Source of the DNA: Citrus sinensis
Lineage: Eukaryota; Streptophyta; Magnoliopsida; Sapindales; Rutaceae
Assembly: GCF_022201045.2 (NCBI RefSeq)
Contig: NC_068560.1
Span: 36,605,001 to 36,669,000, forward strand
DNA: 64,000 bases
Direction: 5' to 3'
A program made the position numbers and the translations under genes. Below the pieces are notes generated by a model. It was not told the DNA's origin and searched no databases. It worked only from the letters and a program-made list of their open reading frames with translations. Shown piece after piece: positions 52,832 to 64,000 of the stretch. Each line of letters starts with the position of its first letter. Position 1 is the first letter of the stretch.

Positions 52832-55382
52832 GGGGTAATTAACTGAGTGAAGAGAGGGCCAAATTTATGATTCTTTTTCGTTCATTTGTTACAAACTCTC
52901 GAGGTTCCTACGATTGGCAATGGCAAGACCATAGACAGGTTACTATCATTTGTTGCTTTCTTGGTTCATGCTTTATCTTGAGTGATTATTATATCATTTT
53001 TCTTATGAATTAAATTAAATCACTTGTTGCTGGGGGTTTTCTTTGTTACATAGAATAAGATTAGTTATATTGACAATTATGAATCATGAAGACGAAGACC
53101 AGGAAGACTTATATATCATATACACATGCTGTGTGGATATTATTACTTTGATATGATGGTTTTAGTGATATTATGCTACAGGGTTTTCTTGAGTTGAAGT
53201 TGTATTTACTCTAATTCATTATTAGATTTTTCAATGTAAAAATAATTAATAAATATATTGTGTTGAAGGAATGAGAGAAGGAAGGCCAAAAAAAAAAAAA
53301 GATTGAAATCTGGTTTTGGTGGAGGGGAAACTGAATGGTAATCGTCTTTTCTGGTTTGCAGTGCCCAGTGTCAGTAGCGTCCAGGTCTGTGTGATTAGGA
53401 AGAGACGCCGTCGCTAAGGTTGAATGAAATTGAAATGAGTATTTATATTTACTTAATTACTTTCACGCCATCTCAGCGTAGTTGTGAGTTAGCACGCGAG
53501 AGTCACGCACAATTGTTAAAGTGTTAACAATTAGAACGCGGCCTAGCCGCCTCAGCGACCAATGACATACGACTTTTCGGAAGATAGATATTGATGGTTT
53601 TTAGTTTTAACCAAGAGGCGAAACGTCCACGTGTTGGATGGGGAGAATTGAGGGTGAGATTTTGCCGACCGGGAAAGGCCAATGAGAGAAGAGAAGAGAA
53701 GAGAAGAGGAGTTCGCTGTAACCAATAGTCAAAAAAGGTATTTGACAAGTAAGAGCAAAGCGGCAGCCTCGTCGGATGGAAAGGACAGCGATCACACTGT
53801 ATTTCTGTCCTTTATGTTGAGTGTAAATTTGTCAAAGCCCAGCCGCCGTCTGCACGCGCCTCACTCATCCATATCCAACAACTTGTCCCCTCGTGTTTAC
53901 TGTTTGTTTGATTGCCCTCGTAAAAATTAAAATCCCGCCAAGAAAGTGGAAACCAGCAATGTCCACCGTGTCATTCCATTCCAACAGGTATAGTGTAGCT
54001 ATTTTAATTTGGATAATATTCAGTATCTTCACTCTTCGTTGTTCCAGGACTTAAATTTCCTTTCCTTTTCTTTTCTTTTTCTGTCTATCCTAACTTCATA
54101 TTTATTGAATGGATTTAATTTAAATTTGTGCTCATGTACCTTCGTCAATTCAAATATCAGAATTTTATTAAGATAAAACGACTGGTTGCTGATTTCTTAA
54201 TCAGTAAGAGCCCCAATGGAGAGTATTCAAGTTCCGGTATCATTCTTTAATAGACTGGAAATCAGAATATCAAGTATCACCACAAATCTCTCCATGAGGA
54301 ATTTCAGAATTGGGACAGAACCAACCAACGAGTGTTCCAAGTATGAAGTTCCTTAACCAAAGAGATGAAAATGCACATTAATGTATAAGACACTAAATGA
54401 AGAAATATTGATGAAGGGACGTAATATACATGACAAAATTCAGGCAAAAACAATGAAACATAAGGCTCGTGTATGATGTTTCCAATTTGAAAGTGATCTA
54501 GTCGACTTAGACATTTCTGGATAATAAAGGACCTATCTTACAAGTCAAGGATAGTAAAGGGTCGCAATAGTTATTGGAATTGGAATTTGCGTAGTCCAAT
54601 TCAATCACATGATGTTGCAAATCCATGACAAGAATATTACCAAAGAGTTGATGTGATATTTTCAAGATTGATGCTGGCTGAGCTCGGCTAGAATACGAGT
54701 AAGATACAAATTGCATGGCAGTAACAGCACTGGTACATTTTGATATACCTTAGGATAAGGATCAGACCGAACACTGCAAACTGCTTGCAACATCACACGA
54801 TTAAAGCTTCAAGAATGACACACTGTTGATGAGCACCCTACTCACCTCGGCAAACATCCTTCATAGAAAGTATGGATATGAAAAACCGGAGGATTTGTTC
54901 ACCCGTTAAGACTATCTGAAATTGCATATGATGAATACAGATAAAAAAACTACCAATTTCACACCTAAGAGACATCTGACCAAAAATGTCACCATTACAA
55001 AGAGTAATGGTAACACAACTGATGAGCAATACTAATTCAAATCCATTCACCTTCAACTTAACACAAATGGAGCCATGAGTGCTAAATTGTTTAATGGTAT
55101 TGCAATGTGCTATAGATACTTTGAAATAAAACATTACAAAATTTTTATATATTTTGAAGTTAAAAATACAGCGAGTACAGGAGTCAGGCACATAAAAAAA
55201 TAATCTCAACAAGGAACAGTACCCATAAAGTATAGCCAGAAACCGCTAAACTGTTGGAAGTGCTTTTGGGAAAGATTTTTAAAAATATAATCATAATAAT
55301 AATTATAATGGGAAAAGTTAAATTTCAACAAACCAAAACTGTTTTGGATCTCTAATTGGCCTAGCCTAGCCTAGCCTAGCCG
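52752..55382. other. Intergenic DNA between the AT-hook gene and TYW1
   Basis: The AT-hook 3' untranslated region contains a (TA)n tract at 52804-52831. A (GAGAA)n run lies at 53684-53708. The G+C richer part around 53530-53960 resembles a promoter but leads to no recognisable gene. The right end is the TYW1 3' flank, with a four-fold CCTAG repeat near 55360-55380 directly after the stop codon. Confidence 0.4.
52804..52831. repeat. (TA)n microsatellite in the AT-hook gene 3' region
   Basis: About 14 TA units without interruption, roughly 50 bp after the stop codon. Confidence 0.95.
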
Positions 55383-58300
55383 TCAGCGACTTAATTTGTG
55401 ATGTCGCTCCTTCCTATACCGAGACTGATCTGGGTCAAATCCACCTTCCTCAGCACCATAGACAGCCCAGTGTGGGGAGGCAGCCATGTAGTCCTTGCTG
55501 CTGAAAGGTCTTCCTGAAGCAACCTGCATTTTCATCAAATAATAAAATCATGAAAGGGAAACATTTTAAAGACTCCAAAGATGGAAATTGGTGCACTACT
55601 TACCAGGTCATGGAACTTTTCATAGTCTATCCATGTGAACCATTGGCCATTGACCTTGAACCTCTCTGTTTTTGCCAAGAGAACACAGCACGAGTGGACA
55701 TGCTCACATGCAACCTCGTACTCCCCTTCACTTCTCAAAGCTAAGGCTTCAGAGAAGGCTTTCACGTCGGCGTGCCAGGGGACATTCTCCATTGTCAATT
55801 TTGATGTAGCAGATCTGTAAAAAGAGTTTCAATATTTATGCAAGCACATGATTGCACAAAATAAAACCAGATCAGGGAAAAGAACTTACGACCCACAGTA
55901 GGTAACGCCTTTGATTTCTACAAAATCTGGATTTCCAATACTAAAGAGTTTAGAATAAGCTTCTATGTCTTCTGTATTCCACCCTTTCACCAGTGTCAAG
56001 CGATAAACTGTTCGCTGTTGTTTATCTCTCAGAGCTTTCAAAGAATCCTGGCATTATTTACAAAAGGAACATGGATAAGTAATCTCTGAGGTGCCTAAAA
56101 CATACCAACACACAGCTACTGTAGAACAGTTGCTTGCCTCATGTCATGGAAACTAGATTAATACTCGTGCTGAAGGTCCAAAAATATTTCATGACAAACA
56201 GGAGATTTTCCAAATTCCTCCAAAATTCTCTTTGATTTATTTCACAAACAACTTATTTATATATATAGGATAGCAATAAGACATGCTTACCAGGAATCTC
56301 TCCCAAAAGTCTCCAAAGAGAGGTCTATCAATTGCCTTCAAGCTATCCTTTGTTGCAGCATCTACACTCACATATAACTGCATGCATGAAAGAATCAAGA
56401 GGTTTGTTAATCATGACCATGGATTCAATTTTTATTTTCAACAAACTGATGCAATGGGGATAAACAGACCTGAGTAACTGGCTTTAGTAATTTAATTTTG
56501 TCAGGAAACTGAGCATTGGTAACAAGAAATGTAGAAATCCGTCTTCGATGCAGTTCATCCACAAGAGTATTGATCTCTGGATACATAATTGGTTCGCCAA
56601 CAAGTGATAAGGCACAGTGCCTTGGAGTAAGGCCTTCGTTCAATCGCTCCAATGTAACGCCTACATGCACAAATTTTCTAGTCAATACAACAGATGAGTC
56701 TATGCTCTGAATTATCAACTTAGAGTTACTTTTCATTTCACTCAAAAGTGTTGTTTCTATAATAGCATGTCCCTGACTTGCAAGGAAGGGTCACACCAAG
56801 TCAATCCAGTGGAGGTGGAGGTGAAAAACGGATTATTGGATAATTTTACCGCCTTCCTTTTCTTCACCATCATTGGATGGGATCTGTTTGTCAATGGCAG
56901 AACTAACAGTTCCAAAATAAAAAAAATCAAGAAGAACAAATATAGAATATTCACCAGGAACTCCTTTCATTTGCTTAATCATCTTTGCATGGAGGTCTAT
57001 TGCTGTATTCACTATCTCTATTGGATCATCCATTTTCCACTGCCAACTCTTCCCTACAGGATTTGTGTGGTGCCTCCAGCAGAAAACACATTTGTTGGCA
57101 CATGCCAAACTAGGGGTAGCCTCCATGCATCTGTCCGTTAAAAAATTCAGCAATTTGAAAAGGAAAATCCAACTAATGAATAACCAAATTACTTGATATC
57201 CAGAAGGGAATAGGCATAAAAGCCAATTATACAATGCATAACAACAAGATCAGGCCTTACTAAAGGATAAAAAGGTGATAATCACCTATGGCTTTCAATG
57301 CCATAAAATGAGTGCTTGTAGCAACCTCCTCGGCCTCTAAGTTGTGACTTGGTCCATCTACAGATTTTGACACCACTATGTGAACCAATAATTTTATACC
57401 CCTGTGAATCACGTAATTTGAAACAACCAATCATATGAAAAACATCAGTCATAAGTAGAAATGATAACCAGATCCCAGTCCGACCATTTGTTTAAGCAAA
57501 CATAAGATGACACTACGAATGCATGTTCAGTGGACAATCATTGTACAAGATAACTGAAATTATTGCAGTATAAAATTTGAAAAAAAAAAACGAAGTTAAC
57601 ATGAAGATACCTGCTTCTCTAGACTTGCTCTAATCACTGGTGTGACCATATCCCTCTTGCTATCTTTAACTTTTCCATTGGTTTCAGCCACATTTACCGA
57701 CCTCCTCGAAGGCCCTTTACCTGCAATATCCTCGAGATCAACCATCTCCGACTCAACCACGTCCTCCTCCTCCTCATCATCGTCATACTCATGATAAACA
57801 GGATCACTTTCCACGCCCACAATACTAGCCTCACCATTGACAATACCATTCTCCAGTCGATCACCACCGCTCTTCAAAATAGCAACCACCCTTTTACTCC
57901 AATCCTCAAAAACAACGTCCAGCTCACCACCATCCACGTCACCCTCAACAACCGGCAAGACCTCACCCGCACCCAGTTCTCTCATTTTCTTCGACAAATC
58001 TTTCGCCACCATATTAAAAGTTTTCTCGTACGATTTACTTCCCACTCCAAAAACCGCAAACTTACAATTTGACAGCAGCAACGAACCCACTCTAAAATCA
58101 TTCGCGCTTTCGTCAATCCAATTCATAAAAAATTTCGCCGCTTCAGGTGGCTTTCCATCTTCCCAAGAGGAGGCAACGATTAAAACTAGGGCTTCTTTGG
58201 ATAGGTCTTCAGGCTCGTAGGTTTGTGGATCGACGAGGTCGAATAGAAGGTCATTGGAGGTTAAGAGAGCATGGAGACGCTTAGCTAGGGTTTTGGACGT

Positions 58301-58480
58301 ACCGGTTTGGGAGATGAAAAAAAGTTTTCCTTTATTGGGGTTAGGATTTTCAGGTTTTTTGCGGTAATCTGAGTGGCGGAGGAATTTATTGAGGCGGCGA
58401 GATTTGTAGGCGAAATAAAAGGTGGTGGCTGAGAGGAGAGCCACAAGAGCGAGGTGAGCACGTATAGAAGAAGATGACAT
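55383..58480 (-). CDS. TYW1: tRNA 4-demethylwyosine synthase (flavodoxin + radical SAM)
   Basis: It builds the tricyclic wyosine base at G37 of tRNA-Phe by condensing N1-methylguanosine with pyruvate, using SAM and an iron-sulfur cluster. Exons 57611-58480, 57286-57401, 56955-57130, 56470-56660, 56291-56377, 55890-56047, 55604-55814 and 55383-55523 close in phase to 649 residues, the usual plant length. Residues about 8-26 form a hydrophobic N-terminal anchor. A flavodoxin domain follows with the FMN loop SQTGTSKTLA, then an acidic linker (about 225-260). The radical SAM domain carries the cluster motif C339-ANK-C343-VF-C346, then SLVGEPIMYPEI and a C-terminal wyosine-base region (YCGSATSKLTMENVPWH). 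The anchor suggests an ER-membrane location, as in yeast. Nothing is missing. Confidence 0.96.
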
Positions 58481-59536
58481 GGTTCGAGTTTGCTACTTAG
58501 TTTCAGGGTTTGAAGGAATGTTATTTATTTTTTAATAGAAAGGAATGTTATTTAACTTAAGCATTTCATGCTTCGTTGAGAATGGATTCGACAGTGGAGA
58601 GGCTGAGAGAAAGTTTAAAAAGTGAAGAAGACGACTGGCGTGTCACGTGCTTATTAATTTGCAACCATCAAGTTAAGCAAGCAAAGATGTGGGCTCATCT
58701 CCAATATGGGTTTCGCCCCGCTGTTTGTCAGGCTGGGCTTATTATTTCAAATATTGGGCTCTCAATTATGAGAGCCACGTTTTGACCTTCTTGGAGCCTG
58801 CTGCAATTTCTCGACTCCACTGTTTTTCCAAATGTTAAGTTTTCCGGGTCCTGCAGAGACACCAGTTTGCGTGGTCCCAGGTTAGAGATGTGCTGCTATG
58901 CCATTTTAGTGGCGTAAGAGTCGGGTTAGGGGGTCAAAAAATCTCCAAATCCGAATCCTTTTTTTTTTTTTCTCCCCGGGGGGCCCTCTGGGGCTCATTC
59001 AAAATACACGCCAATTTATTTTTAAGATGTTTTGGAACCCGTATCCAAGTATCCAACCCTGATTCCTCCGGGGGCTTGCGGATTCAGGAGCCCACAGGTG
59101 CTGCTGCCATCCCTATGACCCTCGGAAAATCCGAAATCTATACATGATGCCTCGTGGAATCAAAACTAAACGTGATCATGACAGATAGAGTGAACAGAAG
59201 TTCCAGATCATCAGAACACATTCAATAAGTGGATGGCAATTTATATTTCTTTCATCGAACCAGGGTCGATCCTCTATCTCCCACCTCAACTTTTCATTTC
59301 TAATGGCTGTACGACTATGAGAGAAAATATAAAGAACATTTGATTGAGGGTAACTCTACTAGTTTTCGTGTGAAAAATTGTGAATCATTTTACATGTGCC
59401 TAACTAAAAATGAAGAATCAGTATTCCACTTTTCTTTCTTTTCAAAGGGAATTGTAATGAAGCTTCTGTCCAACACTACAACAATGATCTTGTCCACTTT
59501 GAAATCGATCTATTTACAGAACTCAGGCTTCATAAT
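58481..59536. other. TYW1 promoter and intergenic DNA
   Basis: It contains the TYW1 upstream region and the 3' flank of the PMT28-like gene. A G+C rich stretch around 58950-59110, beginning with a T-run and CCCCGGGGGGCCC, has no clear identity. No gene is supported. Confidence 0.4.
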
Positions 59537-62500
59537 TTAAGGCCGCCACATAGTTTTTTGAGCACATAAAATACCTTCCTTATCCTGGGCATAAGTCATC
59601 CGAATTTCCCAATGCAAGCTTCTCAATATTCCCTCAAGTGGATCAAGTATCTCAACCTTATCACGTACAATTGCCCAACCTCCAGGCCTTAATATGCGAT
59701 CCATCTCAACAACAATGGAAACAGGTTGTCTGCACCTGCAAAAGTAATATTTATGTAGTCAAATAACCAATGCCCCACTGCTTTGAGAGGTCTGGGCACA
59801 TGGGATAGACCAAACGGTAACATATGGTAATCAGTAAACTTCTAATGTTGGCAAAGCCGAAACTCTAAAAGCACTTAACCTGCTCTTAAGACGTGAGAAC
59901 AAATGATCAGCATGCAAAAGGTCATAAGATCTCGGGTAAGTCCCAAACGACTCACACCAATCATGGTAGATACCGACAAGACCACGATCATAAATAACAG
60001 GAAGTGTATCTGGTGCATGTACAGGGACCACATTCATCACCCATATTTTCTGTTGTGCAAGTGCTGCAGCAAATCTGCATTTATTATCGAACATTAGGAT
60101 TCGATTTCTTGACGTCATTTTCCGTTTTCGGTACTTATGTAATCAAAGAGGGAAGCTGTTTCAGGCAGAGGAGAACTACTAACTTCAATCAATGTACATC
60201 CTCCTCATAGATATAGCTACTTCAATGTATGAAAATAAGCTTAACGTGCAAAGTAAAATGTAAAATATTCAGTTGCAAGTTTTCATACCCTCCGTAGATG
60301 GATTTCATGTCCATTACATTCCGGATTTTTGACCAATCAATACCCAATCCCGTGAGATAAGACCTGTCAACAATAGCTTTCCAGTGTCTTGTGTCTGAGC
60401 TCAATTTTTCTTTATCGTTCAACCAGTCAGGGTAAGTTTCAAGCCTCTTTGGCCACTCCTCAGGCCATTCTGTCCCATGTTGTTCAATTGAAGATGGAAT
60501 GGTGTGTAAGCAAGTTTTCATAGGCACATACCTGTTCAGAATGCGGTTGTTAAGTAAAGGGGATGACATTATAACAAATATCAGATTGGTAACAAGCATT
60601 AATCTAATGACATAAATTTTTTCTAGGTAAATGCTATAAACTGAAGAAGGAAGAACTGCTTTCTTTACTATTGATGAAATTGATTTGAACTTGTCAAAGT
60701 TCTAAATTGCAAATGTTTAGGCATGAAAAGAATATCAATGATCTTCAAAGTGGAAACTCAAGTGAACGTCTCTACCTCTTGATACAATCAAGTTGAATGA
60801 AGCTAGATGATGCTAACCAACATGTACTAAACTTATATATCATTGCTGCATAATTATTTACTTTGTCAACATAAGGCTGGCATTCATTCACTTGTATATG
60901 ATCATCATGCAAAGGTCTAGTGTAACATTTGTTCAATTATTATCCATCAGGAGGTTTATTTTAGTTTCTATTAATCTATTTGATGGGATGATAGAATCTA
61001 ATTTTCATGCAAGGACAGTGAATGTGAGTTATTCTAGATTGTCAACAAAACCAACTTGCAAAGAAAGGAAGACGAATTTTGACAAACTAGTTCATCTACA
61101 CTTACCATGCTGCATCAGGGTTTTCATTTTCCTTGCAGAGAGGCGGATTTTTCTTCCTTCTCAATTCATATATATCATTTGATTCGGGTTTCTGGTATAT
61201 TTTAACTCCCATTTCACTGATTTCATCAGTTTTATGAGCCAGAATATTCCAACAGATAGACGCAGTCAATGTGGTCAAGGCTGAGAAAATTAAAAAAGAA
61301 AAAAACGGCTTGCTATTAAAATTGCAGCACAATATATGAAAAATAATGATAAATTCAGCCCCTGCATAGCGAGTTTCAACAAAATACTTTCAGTCACTAC
61401 AATAACAAATATGTACTTTCTTTTCTTGACAAAGACTAGCAATCTTGGCTTTACTTGCCAAAGAGGACTGGGACGTCAAAAGCTGAACATGTGCATATCA
61501 CTAGAAGCAATCTTAGTTGCTGCCCATACTGGTGCATTTTGGACTTATCTACCACCCAGCCTTGAGTTAGACATGGACTTTAAGTCAGTAATGTCTGGAT
61601 GACATTTTTTAAGTACAACAGCAATCTAAATCTATGCATCGAATACAGATCAGCAAGATCAGGAGAGACAAATAATACCTTAAAGCAAACAGCTTTGGTT
61701 AGAGCACGGACATCAGTCATAAGAGATAAAGAAAATGCTTTTCAGGTCCAATTTATAACTTTTAATGCTTCATATTCATCATCATCAAAAACAATATAAA
61801 AATGAAAAAAGAAAGACATAAAGGCCATACCTTCTTCCTCTTCAATGCTATCATGCTTAGTTGACAGAATAAAGTATCCACTAGGCCTTAAAATTCTATT
61901 CATCTCTAGGAGAAGCTTTCCCCCTGGAAAGGAAAGAAAGGACTATACTGATCTAACTGACATAATCTCTAACAGAAAATGATAACATAAAATGAACGAA
62001 GAGAGATAGGGTTAAACACAAACCATGGGCGTGCCAAGTTATGCTACATCCGTCACAATGAATAGCATCGAAAACACCACTGGGAAAAGGAAGTCTTCTA
62101 TTTCCAAGAGGGCTAACCACTGCAGGAAAACCACGCTCCAGAGCTACTTGAGCTAGGTCGACTAGATCATCCTTCAACCCTACAGTTAATGTGAGGACCT
62201 CCTTATCAAGAAGAGACGCCACAAAGCTTGAATCTGCCGATCCAATCTCCAGCACTACATGAATATTCTTCCCCCATTCTATATCTGGCACCATCTATCA
62301 GAAACAATCAAATTTCAAAATGTAAATCAGCCAATGATGTTAGTGGTTTAAAAATGAAGTATTCAATAAAAGCACAACATAAGAAGCAAACTCAAGAAAT
62401 TATATTGTACCCTACATAAGTTCAATATTTTTATATCAGAATTTAAAGTGCACCTTATCATTGGGAAGTGTATATCCACCTTTTTTCTAGTCCTCTACAG

Positions 62501-63978
62501 ATTGATGCAACCAAAGTTCACTCAAAACCATCCTAATCGCTCTATATGATAGGTATCGGTGCCTGAAGCCGAAATTCTTAGAAAGAGGTTGATGATAGTG
62601 ACTCTCGTGCTAGAGGCAGCTACAGAAGTGCCAAAAAGAGTGAAGGTTTGTGGTTATCACTATCCAATTATTAAATGCCATAATATCTCTATTAATATGC
62701 TCCTGAACCAATCATTGAAAAGCAAGGAAAAGTTGTGGGTCATCCAATGAGGACTAGTAGTATTCTGGTCATGTTGATATTGGGACTCAAAAAGAAGGAC
62801 ATTATTGATTCAACTTTCATAGTTCACCTGCAGAAGAAACTCACCTCTTCAATGGACTCAAGGTAGTGAAGAACCCCACCTTTGAATTCAGACTGATTCT
62901 GGGGAAAAGTCAGATACTCGCCAGACTCCACCAACCAATTATGTTTCTTAATGTACGCAGCAAGTTTTGGATGAGCCACGTTCTTATACAATATCTGCAG
63001 AAAGAGTAAGAGAATACCATGTAAGAAAATCGAACGAATCTTGCCTCTCCATACACATAACTTCAACAAAAAGGATGAAACCCTCGTATATACCTTGAGT
63101 CTGCTGTCAGGCCAAGAGACAGGAGATCCATACCCTGCATGAGGAAGTGGCACAAGACACATCAGATGAGATCTAGGGCAACTCCTCTCTGTATGCCTAT
63201 AGCTCTGGAACTTTCCAAAACCACTTTCATTGTCAATACAAGGAATGTAATTATGCTTGCTCCTCGTGCTACATAATTTCCAACTATAATGAGCTTTAGG
63301 ATCAAAGACTGGACCCTTTACCTTCCTCTTCTTCCCCGTACTTCTCGATCTACCACTCTCGCCTTCCACCGTAACCACACTTTGTTCATTCTCTTGTTGA
63401 ACTAAATCAACATCACCTTCTGTCTCTCCATTAACTTCACTTTCACGAACAGATTCTTCTTCCTTACCATCCACAACTTCCTGCTCTTGTTCTTCTTCAT
63501 CTTCCTTCAGCGAATCATCACTCTCAGATTTCTCATTCTCCTCATTTGTTTCCTCATTCACCGACTTTACAGTGTGTTTCTGTTTTTTCACATTCGGCAC
63601 TGTTTTTTCATTCTTTTTCCTAGATTCGTGCTTAATAACCGTCACAGAAGCAGATCCATTAATCTTTTTCTCTTTTGCCTTGTCCAAATCAGATTCAAGT
63701 TTCACTTTTTTATCTTCTTCTTTACCAATTTCATGCCATTGCCTTTTCCTCTCTGTATACTGAGGCTTAGAACTTATCACCTTTGTATCAGCAGACACAG
63801 GCTCAGCGATATCATCAAAGCTTTCCCTTTGAGTGGTGACTGAATTTGCAGAAGAAGAGAACGTAGACCAAGCAAAAATGAAACAAAGGCCCAAGATTGC
63901 AACCGCTGTCATCTTCACGCACAAACCATGTGGTCGTTTTGCATGCCGACCTAATCGAGCTAACCGAGCAATAGCCAT
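59537..63978 (-). CDS. PMT28: PMT-type Golgi methyltransferase, PMT28-like
   Basis: This is a type II membrane protein of the plant putative methyltransferase family (DUF248), whose members methylate pectin in the Golgi. Exons 63094-63978, 62845-62994, 62024-62294, 61831-61923, 61106-61280, 60289-60531, 59880-60074 and 59537-59735 close in phase to 736 residues. A short basic tail (RHAKRPHG) precedes a membrane anchor (about 22-42). A long Lys/Glu-rich stem reaches about residue 220, and the methyltransferase halves follow. The first SAM motif is [12 protein letters not shown], less canonical than DVGCGVASFG of most PMTs. The second half has NVMDM, IYGGFAAAL and [10 protein letters not shown], and the end is CAQKTMWRP. 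The ATG at 63978 was chosen because it starts the usual [11 protein letters not shown]; the frame is open further but has no upstream ATG in the window. PMT28 (At1g19430) is the best match from memory. Confidence 0.9.
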
Positions 63979-64000
63979 CTCTCTAACACCCCACAATCGA

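Noticed and set aside
53682-53999. Possible first exons (frame at 53682; ATG at 53959 followed by CAACAG/GTATAG)
   Set aside because: No downstream exons could be joined before the 3' end of TYW1, and the frame at 53682 begins in a GAGAA microsatellite.

Overview
This window looks like nuclear DNA of a dicot plant. Genes are split by short GT-AG introns, intergenic DNA is AT-rich and full of MITEs, LTR relics and microsatellites, there is a nuclear-type tRNA-Glu gene, and every recognisable protein is plant-specific in form. The gene content suggests a rosid, possibly Citrus, but nothing in the sequence alone proves the species. The exon joins below were made by hand from splice sites and reading phase. 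They are internally consistent (all phases close), but no transcript evidence was available.

Left third (1-21.5 kb). The minus-strand 5' part of an EXA1/GYF-type translational regulator runs off the left edge. It is followed by a nested transposon (a hAT MITE inside a Mutator-like element), a plus-strand dUTPase with E2F-like sites in its promoter, an ATL-type RING-H2 gene broken by an in-frame stop, a complete 23-exon cytosolic glucose-6-phosphate isomerase, a tRNA-Glu gene, and a secreted GH17 beta-1,3-glucanase with an X8 domain. From memory, EXA1, cytosolic PGI and a GH17 gene lie close together on Arabidopsis chromosome 5, so this looks like a conserved block.

Middle (21.5-38.9 kb). This part is gene-poor. 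It holds a decayed reductase pseudogene of the cinnamoyl-CoA/dihydroflavonol reductase type, a short degenerate copia element with recognisable PBS, PPT and gag remnants, several inverted-repeat MITE relics, a possible multi-exon non-coding transcript (28-31 kb) with internal duplications, a tRNA-like sequence with an enlarged anticodon loop, and a second copy of the hAT MITE with a perfect 8-bp target duplication.

Right third (38.9-64 kb). A Sec14/CRAL-TRIO protein (+), an At1g01500-like protein of unknown function (-), a deleted Ty3/gypsy element, a small AT-hook protein (+), the wybutosine enzyme TYW1 (-) and a PMT28-like Golgi methyltransferase (-) follow each other. From memory, the first four genes match the order of neighbouring genes around At1g75170-At1g75200, again suggesting conserved microsynteny.

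The genes are independent housekeeping or wall-related loci, not a pathway cluster. I found no convincing novel multi-gene system. The most useful observations are two pseudogenes, the nested transposons, a GC-AG intron, the E2F-type promoter and the two conserved gene blocks.
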